A stretch of DNA of 64,000 bases from Schistocerca nitens. Lineage: Eukaryota; Arthropoda; Insecta; Orthoptera; Acrididae. The DNA lies in NCBI RefSeq assembly GCF_023898315.1, contig NC_064621.1, positions 120,662,561-120,726,560 on the forward strand. The letters run 5' to 3'. Position numbers and translations under genes: made by a program. Below, one piece after another: positions 24,400-36,188 of the stretch. The notes under the pieces were generated by a model, which was given only the letters and a program-made list of their open reading frames with translations, was not told the DNA's origin and did not search any database. Each line of letters opens with the position of its first letter. The first letter of the stretch is position 1.

Positions 24400-24985
24400 C
24401 AACATATAAAAGTAGCCTTTCGGCTCTCTCGCGTATTATTCATGACATGTATTTAGTACGTGTGGCATAGGGCTTGCAGTGTGTTCGTTCTATAAATTTC
24501 AGTTCCTGCTCTCTCATCTTAAATAATCGACTACCGGTAACAAAACAATTCTTGCAATCAGAGAGTAGATCTATAACTACAGATTTTCTTCGCGAGATTA
24601 AATAAGCTTATAATTTTTTCCGTCTTAGCTTATTACTTTATATTTACTTCTGCAGTGTAATATATAGCCCGGTGGTCACTGATAATATGTGCTGAAAATC
24701 CATACACACAAGCAGGAATGAATTGTCATTGAGTAATTTGTTGCAAAGACTATTTCGTGTTGCCTGAATCTTCCTTGGCTGCTTAAAAATCGACTTCACA
24801 TTTAAGAGAGAAATACACAAACGTGGCTGTTCTACTACGTTCATTTCCGAATTAGTGCATTTAGTAGTTACAAGCTTTACTTGCTTGTTCACGCAGATAT
24901 CCTTGTTATTTTAAAATATAGATGGTTCTCTTCCAATTTTTCAAAAGTGAGTTCTTTGTACTCAATCAGTTCTGCCAAAAATCTT
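24400..24985. repeat. Dispersed segment, copy 1 (partner at 59.5 kb)
   Basis: This segment aligns in the same orientation with about 59500-59985, with perhaps 15 percent difference and some indels. The minus strand holds an 82-codon frame (24892-24644) whose partner at 59910-59704 keeps the block QPRKIQATRN and the end ILSVT.G.YITLQK. No known family is recognised. It could be a repeat consensus or a conserved untranslated exon. Confidence 0.6.
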
Positions 24986-25094
24986 TAGAATTTGTTACAT
25001 CTGTAAAGTAGAGAATAATAGAGTAATTACAAATGAAAGGGAAGCACAACTGGCGGAAGTAAAAGCAATTACGGCGTCATCTTCTTTTGGACGA

Positions 25095-25636
25095 ATCCAT
25101 CCTAATGAACATCTGCCATCTGGTTTCTGTACAAATTGTAAATACCCTTTCGCCCCCTGTATTTTACCCCTGCCAACTTCAGAATTTGAAGGAGGGTATT
25201 CCAGTCAACATTGTCAAAAGCTTTCCCTAAGTCTACAAATGCTAGAAACGTAGGTTTGCCTTTCCTTAATCTAACTTCTAAGATAAGTCGTAGGGTCAGT
25301 ATTGCCTCACGTGTTCCAGTATTTCTACGGAATCCAAACTGATCTTCTTCGAGGTCGGCTTCTACTAGTTTTTCCATTCGTCTGTAAACAATTCGCGTTA
25401 GTATTTTGCAGCTGTGGCTTATTAAACTGATTGTCAACACCTGCTTTCTTTGGGATTGGAATTATTATATTCTTCTTGAAGTCTGAGGGTATTTCGCTTG
25501 TGTCATACATCTTGCTCACCAGATGGTAGCGTTTTGTCGGGACTGGCTCTCCCAAGGCCGTCAGTAGTTCTAATGGAATGTTGTCTACTCCCGGGGCCTT
25601 GTTTCGACTCAGATCTTTCAGTGTACACTTGAATAT
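25095..25636 (-). mobile_element. LINE reverse-transcriptase fragment
   Basis: The minus strand encodes RT fingers and palm of a LINE: SEIPSDFKKNIIIPIPKKAG (about 25460), then ISLISHSCKILTRIVYRRME (about 25390), EEDQFGFRRNTGTREAILTL (about 25330) and FLAFVDLGKAFDNVDWNTLL (about 25210). Two overlapping frames show one frameshift. The catalytic YADD part is absent. The left end of the mariner-type element at 25638 cuts it off. Confidence 0.75.
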
Positions 25637-28562
25637 ACAGGGTGATTATAATTAAAGTTAAACTTTCAAAACGCTGTAGAAATAACACTACTGCTCAGAA
25701 TGACGTCAAATTGCAACGGAATATTATCGGAGAACGGGGAAAACGTAGGGCATAAGAAAAAAAATAATGTGAAAATTGAGCAGTAGATGACGCAATATGT
25801 CACAGAATACGTAAATGAAAACACCTGTCATGCGCACGACCCATTGAAGGTGGTATACACACGCCATGTACACGGCTTTTACTTGTGCTAAAGGATGGAT
25901 CCCTGGAAGTGTTTCCTTGTACGAGTGCATTCCGTGTCGTTGTACTTCTCACCGTATATCAGCGTTGTTTACCTGCCTTTTCGGCATTGGTTGTTCGTCG
26001 TTTCTGCCTCAGATTAGCTGGGAAGGTTTTGGTGTGCGTAGTCGTCTCGTGCTGGGCCCCTGGCTACGTAAGGCGGACCCATATCTACCATGGCCGAGTC
26101 CGTGGAGCAACCGTCGCGGCTCTCCGACACTTCCCTTCCACAGCCGCCAATCGTCATGTATCACGTAGGAGATGCCGCTCACTCCGGCTTCCAGTCGCGC
26201 TTGATGTTCCCCCCAACCTGGAGTGGGGGAAGGATCGTTTGAATCGCGCCAACCGCCACAAATCGCCGGTGGATACCACCGACACTGAAACCGATCACCT
26301 TTATCACCGTGTCGTCGTCGTCCGACGACTCACTTGACTGCTTAGTAATTGATCTTTCTCGGCTGTGTCTGATCACCACCTGGCTGTAACTATGAGTGCA
26401 TCTCTTCCTACGTTGTCGCGCCACCATGGCGAGTCTTCCGGGCGCCCTGACCCAGTCAGAAAGTCCTCTGGCTGTCGTTCAAGGCGGTCCAGACGCTCCT
26501 CCGCCCACGCGGGCCGTGGTGACAGCGGATCGAGCTCCGATACCTCCCTCCCAGGGGCGCTGCACCGGATGGTCCTGTGGATGAGGAGATGGCTCCTGCT
26601 CCAGACCCTCCTTCTCAAGAGACCCCGTCAAGCCGTCCTGTTGTGGTGTATAATCTCACTTATTACACTAAACTGGACACTGAGCTTCAGTGACTCATCA
26701 TTGGGCAATTGCGGGCTGTTTACTAGAAAGATCATATGAAATACCTGCTCGGCAGTAGGATCTACTACCTAACCATTCTTGAATTTGTCAGATCAAGGAG
26801 GATGCCTCATTTTACAGTCCAGACCTCGAGAAAGCGCCAAACCAAAATCGTCATCAAGGATTTGCCACCAGAGGTTATGGTAGAGGAGGTCAAGGAGGAA
26901 CTGCTTCTTTAGTCCACCAGTATAGCAAGAGAGATCCTGAGATCCAGGTGTTGATCCCCTGCTCTACCTATGTCATCTCCATTTCCCAGAGAGTGGATTT
27001 ACCAAACCCGGTACCTTCTATGTCCGGATTGAGTCGTACGAGCTCCGAAATGGGCCCATCATCTCCAGCAAATGCGAACGTTTACGACATACTGGGAATT
27101 ACTGCTCCGTACCACTGCCGAGTGTTAAGTGTAACGGCCCACATTTAGTGGAGAACTGCACACCTTGGAGAAACCAGGTGTTTGGACACGACCCACGATC
27201 CCGACAGGGGGTACCCTGTCTACCAGAAGGCACTGAAGTCTTCATGTTCATCCGAAAGGAAACCAAGAACAAATAGACCTAGCCCACCGCTACGGGATAC
27301 CACCAATTTCCCTGTTTTCAGTCACCAGACGTTTCTAATCTGAGGCACATGTGCCCCCTTCTGCCCAGACTCCCACGACATAGTTTGCTGCTGCAGCCCA
27401 GTCTCCTCTTCACTGCCTTCTTCCACGATGGCTTCCAATGCTCACCGACTACAGAAGCCAACTGCAGCCCCTTCTAGTCCACCTGTGGCTGTATCCCTGC
27501 CCTCTACCCCTACCCCCACTCTGCCTACAGTTACTCCCGCCACTGCCCGCCGCAGATCCAAGCAGCCCACCCAGGACCCTACCCCAGTGCTGGAGAGATA
27601 CGTCCTTTTGGGAGGATGTAGGCGAAATCCTCCAGGTCGTCTGCTTTTTCATGAAACATCACATCCAGGCTGTTATTCGTGACACTGCCCAAAAATCCAT
27701 CGGTTGGTGGATGGACTCCCCGAGGTCATGGCCCTAGTGGAATGGCTTAGTCAAATATTGTTGTAATGGCCAAATCGACCACCGCACCCCCACCATCCCC
27801 CTCAGGAACTTGTCACCTGCATTTTTAATGCCAAAGGCATCAAACATATAAAGACGGAGTTGAACGCCTTCCTCCATGAGCATTGTGTGTGTATTTTAAT
27901 GGTCAGAGAAACACACCTCAACTGGCGGACGATTTCTGCCTTCATAACATCGTGTGTTACCGCTCTGACCACCTCGATCACGGTGGTGGAGGCACGGCTG
28001 TGTTCCTCAATAAAGCTCTTGTCCATACCCAAGAGACTCTCCAGCCAATGGAACACATAGAGGCCACAGCAGTTATCATCTACACACACCTTGGTGCCAT
28101 TACCTTTGCAGCAACATACTTGTGCCCAAACAAGCCACTGCTTGAAGTGGACCTTCGCACGTTGACGGCCTTCGACAGGCTCATTGTTCGGGTGGACCTC
28201 AATGCCAAGCATCCAGCTTGGCATTCTCGGGTCTCTAAACCCAAAGGCCAACTCCTCCTTGACCTGGAGGACACTTTAGCACTGTCGGTCTATGACCCCC
28301 CATGAACCTACCCATATACCAGTCTGTTCCAACTCCCAGCCAGACATTCTGGTTGTGACCATATTCAAAATGTCGCCACTCAGTTTTAATTGGAGGTTCG
28401 CCATAAACTGGCCTCCGACCATGACCCAGTACCCTCCACCTCACCGATACTGCTCTTTCATTTCATATTCATTCCACTGTGACCCTCACTGATAGGGACA
28501 AGTCCGCCAGGGTACTTAATAACACCACCCAGCACGACCTCGACTTGACAGTGCCGGGAAAT

Positions 28563-28673
28563 ACTGTGGTGAAGGTCCTTGAATCTGTGATCCTCCACCG
28601 ACTTTCCCAACCTCTGGCGGTGGCAGGGACGATCCGATCTGAACAGTACGGATTTATTTCGCACCTCTCTGCC
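28563..28673 (+). repeat. Internal direct repeat in the jockey LINE, copy 1
   Basis: About 111 bases coding for VLESVILHRLSQPLA.AGTIR recur at 29443-29553 with a few differences. The second place is the normal position of this RT motif. The first copy sits in the linker before the RT, so it is an out-of-place duplication. Confidence 0.75.
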
Positions 28674-29619
28674 GTGGATTACTTGACTGCCAAAATACAG
28701 AAAGCAGTGAAGCTCTCCGCCTCCTCTGTACCTCGACCTCTAGCCTCCTTGGACGATTTACCTCCCCTGTTACAGGAGCTGAAGGTGCAAAAGAATCGCT
28801 ACCGCTGGCGGTGGAAGCATTTCTGCGATCCTAAGGACAAACGCCCAATGAGGTGCCTCCAGCGTGAATTCGGCCGCCGACTAGAGTCCGGACAGTGGGA
28901 TGACAGGATGTCTGCTTTCCTCCTACACCATAAGTCTGACTGGGCTGTCATTCACGCCCTGTGACATTCTGTGCTGGCAACTGCCCATCCTATTCGTGTG
29001 GCAGCAGGCTTGTCGAATGGTACCCTCCAAATTGTCGAAATGCTGGCGGATGCGTTAGAGGCCCAAAACCACCCTCTTGTCCAAGACCTTTCCCTGGACA
29101 AACTACAAGATGAACACGATGTCCTGCCAGGTGTTGCCGCTTTCTGCAGCTGTCCACCTCTGTCTACCCCCCACCTTACTTCCACAGCAGAACATCGAAT
29201 CCTACGACGGAAACGCTGCCGGTCAGCCGCTGGATTGGACGGATTTTTAAATGACCATCTTTGCCGCCTTCCGCGTACGCCTCTCCTCTTGTTCACCAAC
29301 ATTTTAAATGGTTGTCTCTCGTCTGCTTCCCCCCCCCCCCCCTCAGTGGAAGGAACCAACCTGATTCCAAACCCCAAGCTGTTCAAGGACCCTACAGTCC
29401 CCAGCTCCCCACCAACAACAGGCTCATCAGCCTGTTAAATACCATGGTGAAGGTCCTTGAATCTGTGATCCTCCACCGACTTTCCCAACCTCTGGCGGCG
29501 GCAGGGACGATCCGATATGAACAGTACGGAATTATTTGGCACCTCTCTGCCGAACTTCAGTTCCTACAAATCATTGAACAAGTCAGCAAAGGCTTCAACA
29601 CCGCCTAGTCGACAGCAGG

Positions 29620-29648
29620 CTTTTTTTTTTTTTTTTTTTTTTTTTTTT
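29620..29648. repeat. Poly-T run inside the RT of the jockey LINE
   Basis: About 26-27 consecutive T replace the conserved KAFD..W stretch of the reverse transcriptase. This could be a small poly(A) insertion on the other strand or an assembly artefact. Confidence 0.7.
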
Positions 29649-30911
29649 GGACTTGCAGAACTCCTACAACAAGATCTGGCACACAAGATGCTAATGCGGA
29701 CCCCTATACTGGATATCTATGTTAAGATTGTGGATGACTTCCTTTGTGGTAGGACTTTCCCCGTGCCTCAACGGGGAATGCGTTGTGGCATTCACCAATT
29801 GTTGGCAGGCACTCCACAAGGATCGGTGCTGTCTCCCATTCTTTTAAATACCCATGTGAATGATATGCGAGTCATCACCGAGTGCCACCTGTCACAATAT
29901 GCTGACGACACATCACTATACACCACTGGACGTATCACTGAAGCCGTCGTCGCCCGCCTCCAGCGACAGGTGGACGCCACCATCACCTGGTGCCGGACAA
30001 ACAAAATAGATCTCAATGCCGCCAAAACTACGGCAGTATTTCGCCAAACGGTGCCCATTCCTCCGCCGCAATATTTCGATAGCAGGCGTGCAGATGCCCT
30101 GGCCCCGACGGCCACGTATCAAGGGGTTCTGATGGACTGCAAGTTGCCATTCCACTGTCATGCGAAGTATGTCGCCAACAAGGGGCAAGGACCGACCAGA
30201 GCTTTGTACCCCATCTTCCGCAGTAGGGAAATTCACCTACATACCAAGGTCCACATCTACAGGGCAGCTATACTGCCTGCTTTCACGTATAGTCCACTGC
30301 AAGGGCAACGATTAGTGTCACCAATATGTGGACGATGCAGTGCCTGCAGAAGAAGGTTCTACAGTGGAGCCTGCACACCCCGCCACTCGCAACAATTGTT
30401 ACTCTCCATGAGGAAGCAGGTACCGTTCCCCTCAAGACGCCTCTGTGAGAAAGTGGATGCCCTGTAGGCACTGTCCATGGGTTACGTCACGCTGGGACCA
30501 CACTTCCACGCTGCTGGTATCGACATCCGGTTCCTCTAACCATCCTAGAGGACTCAGATCCCGATCTCACCTAACGACATGGCACGCCCAACTCGGCTAC
30601 ATCTTTCGGTGGGACTAGCCCCCCATTCTGCATCCAATACTTCCCTACCTGCCCATGTCGGGAGACATTTTTCTGCCTGAATGGTGTCGTACTGTAACCG
30701 TTGGTGGGTGGTACGGGACTCCAAGTCCCACCGTCACACCTCCAAATTGTGTGACGCAGCGTCACTGCACTGTGGAAGAATTAACTGCCTCACCAACACA
30801 GATAGACCGCGAAAGACTGGTGATGCTGTACTGTACCATGTCGCATAGGGGAAAGGGAAAAAAGAAGAAAAAAATGGCTTTCCTCCCTTCGCGTCTGCCA
30901 TCACTGTCTCA

Positions 30912-31990
30912 ATGCAGGATCGCGCTCTGCTTGTAAAGCTGTATTAGAAGAATGATTGTGCACACATCACTCTCCAGACATTCTAGACACTGAAGTGTTT
31001 GAAAAATGGCGTTGGTCCAATGACTGCCGTAAATCTGCAGAAAATGATTCGGAAATACGAAAAGACGGGTTCTTTCGATGTGCACCTGATAGAGGGAGGA
31101 AATTAATTGATTCGTCGTCAGTGGAAGCAGTGACCACAGCAATGCAGGAGGAGACAAGTGGTGGTGTGCAAACGTGTAGTGCACGGAGAATTGCCCGAAC
31201 GTTGCACATACTCGTGAGCACGGTGCGTAAAATCTTACGAAACATCCTTCTTTGCTATCCATTCAAAATTACCCATGTGCACGAGTTGCTTGCTGTTGAC
31301 CTGCCTGCAAGAGAGACTTTTGCTTCAGAATTTCTTGCTCGCATGTAAGTCGACAATGACTGGCCGTGGAAGATTTGGTGGACACACAAAGCCCACTTCC
31401 ATCTGACAGGATATGTCATTACACAGAATTGTCGACTATTGGCAACGGAAAATCCATACTCAAATCAACCAGTACCTGTGTGGTGCTGGTTTACAGCATC
31501 ATTTATCATAGGGCCATATTTTTTCGAAGAGACGCGGTTCTTTCAGTCCTGTTACCTGTACTGTCAGTGGAAGGCGCTTTCAGTGTGTTTTGCGCAACCA
31601 CTTCATTCCAGCTCTCCAACAGCGTGGATGTGTGGATGGGTTCATTTACATGCAAGGTGGCACACCTCCGCACATTTGCAAATCCAGTTAAGCAGCTGCT
31701 GAAGTGCCATTTCGGAAATGCTAGAATTATCAGCCTCCATTTCCCTACAGCCTGCCCATCCCGATCACCTGACCTTAATCTGCGTGACTTCTCGATGTGG
31801 GGCTACCTGAAAGATGTTGAATATTCAGTGTTCCGATTGCAACTGTAGCTCCATTGAAGACACGCATTGCGCAACACATTCTGAACGTGACCCCGAAGAC
31901 ACTTCGATCAGTTGTGGGACATGCTGTTTCTCATCTCACCCTGTTGCAGAAGATGGTGGACAGCATACTGAACATGTTTCGCGACAGTCG
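30912..31990 (+). pseudogene. Tc1/mariner transposase of the split element
   Basis: Reading starts at ATG 30912 (MQDRALLVKLYY) and continues through the helix-turn-helix linker (KDGFFRCAPDRGRK, about 31060-31100) and TAMQEETSGGVQTCSARRIA (about 31136-31195). The DDE domain follows (DLPARETFASEFLARM at about 31295-31345, WKIWWTHKAHFHLTGY at about 31362-31410, PSRSPDLNLRDFSMWGYLKD at about 31755-31815). At least five frameshifts or stops interrupt it. The family is one seen widely in insects. Confidence 0.8.
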
Positions 31991-32025
31991 CACGGAAATC
32001 AATCAGATTTGATTTTGATTAATGT

Positions 32026-32178
32026 TTTTTATGCGGTTTTTGGCCTCAGGACAATTAAAAACCGATGTGAGTGAGGCTTTTTATGCGGTTTTTCGCCTCA
32101 GGACAATTAAAAGCCGATGTGAGTCAAGCTATTTGTGCGGTTTTTCGCCTCAGGACAATTAAAAACCAATTTTTCCCA
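32026..32178. repeat. Three copies of a 52-bp tandem repeat
   Basis: The core GCGGTTTTT.GCCTCAGGACAATTAAAA recurs at exactly 52-bp steps (GCGG at 32033, 32085 and 32137). It lies between the transposase and the right TIR of the mariner-type element, so it is probably a subterminal repeat of that family. Confidence 0.85.
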
Positions 32179-33593
32179 TCTGATGTGATATGAACTATCC
32201 GTGGTGGATGGGCTTACGGAACTAAAAGGATCACACCTGTACGCCCATGCAAACTTGGTTTAACGTCACACCTTATGCATTGTTGTATGATTTATTTGTC
32301 ATGTGTAGTCGACGACTATGAAATTATGATGCTTACAGCGCCATCTACTGCTACATTTTTTAACTATTTACTTTTCTTCTGGCATACGTTTTGCCCCTTC
32401 TCCGATAATATTATGTTGCAATTTGACTTCATTCTGACCAGTGGTGATTTTCCTACTGCGGTTAGAAAGTTTAAATTAATTATAATCAACCTGTATATAT
32501 CGAAACACAATTTTCATACCACTGATGACTGCAGTGCCAAAAGAAATAAGCCACTGAAAAACTGCAGTTCAGCCACAGAAGCCTCAAGACACGTATTCAC
32601 GACTGGCCTACCTTGCCCCCTGATCTGTCACCCACAGAGCAGTTTCGAGTTGTCAGTATTAACTGACACAGCAAAGGTTTGATTCGTGATAAGAGATTCC
32701 TGAACAACGCGTTAGAAGTTTGTTTTCTTCTGTGACGTAATATATACAAAAATGCACCACAATCTGTCAGTGTCACACGTCATAGTGCTGTTGATAATGG
32801 GTCTTATTTCAGAATGGAAACATAGTTCAATTATTAATAAACATTACGTGATGAACAACGCCTCAAAATTTGATAAACATCGGACTGATGAGGTTCTTGC
32901 AACACTTCCTATATGAATCAGTCCCTATATTAAAACTGTGACTAATAACGAAAGAAAAATGGAAAATAAGACGGCAGTGAACCCTGGCTAATGGTTCTCA
33001 CGTTTGTTATTCTCGCCTGCATGGAAGAAACGATGAAGGAAATGAAAGTGTAAAATGCAAATGTGGAATTTAGCTGTAGAGCACCAAACGTCGATGCTGG
33101 AGTTCACAGTCTACCTTCATGTCATGGTTTATTGTAAGGAGTATCTAGGGAAACTTTAATGTTTATATAACTCAAAAATATGGTTCATGGCGAACTAAAC
33201 CTAAAATTACTGTTAATTGTTGGTATAATCAGTTAACAATTTGCAACATCAGAAATAAGAGGATGCCGTGAAAATATTGTACAAATGAAATTCTTATTTG
33301 TTCGTAAATTTGTTATCAAACTAAGTCAGTGCTGTTGCATGTACTGTCCTTTCGAAAGCGGAAAGTTCATACTTCAAGTCTATAAACTTTTTAATCATTT
33401 GCTCTCATTGACTGTAGCGTATTTATTGGCTATTGTGCTCACAATTTTCTTTCGTCTAATCCTACCTTATGGCTCAAGGTTTCTTACCAAGTCTCCAAAG
33501 ATATTCCCAGCAGTAAGATAGGACGTCGATATGGATAATCACTCTTTCTGAAGTACACACTAAAAAGCTGTCCTTGCCTGCAGCAGTTTGGGA

Positions 33594-33620
33594 GATAAGA
33601 GTCGGACAAGCCGTATAAGA
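33594..33620 (+). promoter_or_regulatory. GATA site and TATA box of the left peptide gene
   Basis: GATAAG at 33594-33599 is followed by TATAAGA at 33614-33620. The ATG lies 65 bp beyond the TATA box, which leaves about 40 bp of 5' UTR. The arrangement is the same in the other two copies. GATA factors drive many fat-body, gut and immune genes of insects, so this hints at tissue but does not prove it. Confidence 0.6.
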
Positions 33621-33684
33621 GGAGGTGGGTGAGTTCACTTGTGGCACTTGTCGAGAGGCACCCAGAGTAGAAGCCACTGTAACC

Positions 33685-36188
33685 ATGAAGGCAGCCCTCG
33701 TCCTGCTGATCGCTGGTGTGTTTCTTGTGGCGTACTGCACGCCGCTCGCCGCTGCTGACGATGGGGAGGAAGTTGTGGATGAAGCAGCCGAAAACAGAGA
33801 CGCTGATGACGACGAGGCCGACAGCTCAGCAGACGACGACGTCGACGGGAGCGATGGTGGGGACGCTGGGAGTGTGGAGAACAGGCTGGCAGGCAAAGGT
33901 AAACACCAGATGAGGCGGGTGGGAAGCGCCCGGCCCTTACTGTCGCAGCATTCACATAATCAGGTTTTGGTGAAGTTTCAGTGCCCGTCTTTGTGTAATT
34001 TCGTTTAGGTTTAAACCCCTAGTTGATAACGTAAATTATGCCTACGCTTTAAAAGTGTCAGACTTTTGCCTGCAGAAGAGAGAGACTGTTTGAAGAACTT
34101 TTTTATAACAATTTTACCATTGCTGCGTACATTAAATATACTCCTACATTCAATAGTACTAATCTTTAACGTTGGTTCATACTTACTAAACACGGAATTT
34201 TATTAGGGCCCCGCTTATTCATCTCTATGCTTCAGAAAGGGGCTATCTGTCGTATGTGGATGATATCTATTCCGAAATGGTTTGCCAACATATTTTCCGA
34301 ATAATACGTTTTTATCAGTCTTCTATACAGGTGCTACATGATTTCCATTAAGAATTCCTACATCAGTTAGTGTTGTTGAATAGGATATAATGGTAACAGG
34401 AGTTCACAATCCAGAAAGCAGTGCATCAGTGACAATGGAGAAACATGTAAATACCAACTGTTACACGCTCTTGCTTCTCTAATGAAAACCAGTGATAGTG
34501 TGTCTTTATCGAGAAGCTACAACATTAGCAGCATACTAACAAATGTGACAATACTTTTCACTGTTCTTGACGTCTCTTGTTCTGTCGGTAGTTTTTATTA
34601 TGTTACATACAAAACTGGTTTGCTCAGGAAACGGTCATCAGACAAGTTACTTGATTATACGCGCAATGACACAAGAGTTATAGTAAATAGTTGTCATAAG
34701 TTGTGCCCTAATGTGAAAGACTGCATATTGTTTAGTAAACAAATTTTTTACTGCAAGTATAATGAAAAATGTTTGTGACACTGTGGGTTAGCAATAGTTT
34801 TCAACCTGAAATATAATTTTTGTGTTATCTATCAGTGTTTCTAATACACATTAATGCAACAAGCCTCGCAAATAGAATTCAGCTGCAGATTTAGGCTGGA
34901 GGACAACAAATACTCTGTAATCATTCTAAGAGTTTTCTAATTTGGTAGAAAGTCTCGTGATTTGGGCTACACAAATTATACTTTCCTCAAATGGTTCAAA
35001 TGGCTCTGAGCACTATGGGACTTAACATCTATGGTCATCAGTCCCCTAGAACTTAGAACTACTTAAACCTAACTAACCTAGGGACATCACACAACACCCA
35101 GTCATCACGAGGCAGAGAAAATCCCTAACCCCGCCGGGAATCGAACCCGGGAACCCGGGCGTGGGAAGCGATACTTTCCTCAGGTAGCCATTTGGCCGCT
35201 TGTCCTTTAATCTTTCATACAGGTACGAAGAACAGTTTCTGCAGTTACTCTAACTGATAGAGCAATACATCAAGCTTAAGAATACAGTTATTGCAAAGTA
35301 CATGATAGTTACTGAAATCCAGTTATAATTTGAACCATATAATTTGAAGATACATTGTGGCGTTCAGTCTGTTTCATACTGCTCTCTTGCATGAGTTTTT
35401 AAAAAGATATTTAAGTTGTTTTAGGAATGATATTAAGGAACAACTTACAGAAGTTAGGTTTTAGCATTCAAATACGTTTAAGTCTTGCACCACAGGATCT
35501 GGAAACTACTGGTCTCTACAACGAAATGTGCTTAGCTATGATATTGTGATTTTGAAAGACTGTTAACGAAGATAACAGCTCGTAATTTGCATAGTTACGT
35601 GAGAAAAACACTAAAATTGCTTTCGAAAATCATAATACAGGTAGTATGTAATAGTTTTAGGAAAAAAACATTTGTTCAACATCTGCAATAGAACAAACAA
35701 CTTTTGGTTATTATAACAGTTACATACTTTACAACATATGTGTGTGTGATTGTCATAACAAATGCCTGTATCAGGTAAGTATGATGTAAAATATCGACGT
35801 AAGTTTCATTGTACATAACTCGGCTCACCACCACAAGCAGTTACGGCTTAGAGCAGTTCTCTTGCACAATAGGACAGCTATCATTCCAGAGAAAATCAGT
35901 CAGCAAACCAGTTGTGTGTCCTCTAAGTACTTTGGTATAAAATACAGGCTTAGTGATTAACTAAAAACAAGTATTGTTAATATGACTGCTGATATTTTCT
36001 GGTGAGACATGAATGTGAGCAGACATCACTGAAACGTCATGTACGTTGTTTCCTGTTGAGCAGGTGCTCACGCCCGGGCTGGCCACGCCAAGCATGCTCG
36101 TGCAGGCAGCCGACACGCTGCAGGCAGAGCTGCTGTCAGGCCCCACGCCAGGTCAGGCGCTGCCCGCAGAGCCGCCCACAGCAAGTAG
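33685..36188 (+). CDS. Secreted acidic-basic peptide precursor, left copy (two exons)
   Basis: Exon 1 is 33685-33898 and exon 2 is 36064-36188, joined by donor AAAG/GTAAAC and acceptor GAGCAG/GTGC, phase 1. The product would have 112 residues. Residues 1-24 form a signal peptide (MKAALVLLIAGVFLVAYC..). Residues 25-71 are acidic (20 Asp/Glu, 3 basic). Residues 72-112, from exon 2, hold 8 Arg, 2 Lys and 6 His with no acidic residue, rich in Ala and Gly (for example GHAKHARAG), ending at TAG 36186-36188. The protein is thus a charge-balanced pro-peptide with a cationic tail and no Cys after the signal. A TATA box and a poly(A) signal frame it. The layout resembles antimicrobial peptide precursors, but a cuticle, egg-coat or mineral-binding role is equally open. 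I recognise no named family. The splice is predicted, not observed. Confidence 0.6.
34990..35170 (-). mobile_element. SINE (locust-type, tRNA-derived)
   Basis: The insert is flanked by a perfect 12-bp direct repeat ATACTTTCCTCA (34978-34989 and 35171-35182). On the minus strand it has a B-box-like GGTTCGATTCC near its head and ends in GAGCCATTTGAACCATT. It lies in the intron of the left peptide gene. The right arm near 51920 has the empty site. Confidence 0.9.

Larger units (their letters stand above)
25960..30880 (+). mobile_element. Jockey-clade LINE, degraded
   Basis: The plus strand carries a GC-rich 5' leader, an ORF1 starting near 26090 with remains of a gag-type protein (VIKDLPPEVMVEEVKEEL at about 26855-26910) and a zinc-knuckle region. 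Next come an endonuclease (about 27820-28300: GGGGTAVFLNKALVH, RVDLNAKHPAWHSRVSKPKG) and a reverse transcriptase with QYADDTSLYT (about 29895-29925). An A-rich tail ends at about 30857-30873. Frames are broken many times. Two oddities are a 111-bp internal direct repeat and a 26-base T run in the RT, each reported separately. Boundaries are approximate, and no target duplication was identified. Confidence 0.8.
25638..32493 (+). mobile_element. Tc1/mariner transposon with long TIRs, split by a jockey-type LINE
   Basis: The left end CAGGGTGATTATAATTAAAG (25638) and the right end (minus strand CAGGTTGATTATAATTAATT, from 32493) are inverted repeats that can be followed for about 120-150 bp. TA flanks both ends (25636-25637 and 32494-32495). 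The transposase part lies at 30912-31990 on the plus strand. A LINE of about 4.9 kb (near 25960-30880) was inserted between the 5' TIR and the transposase start. Without it the element would be about 1.9 kb. The transposase is broken, so it is inactive. Confidence 0.85.
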
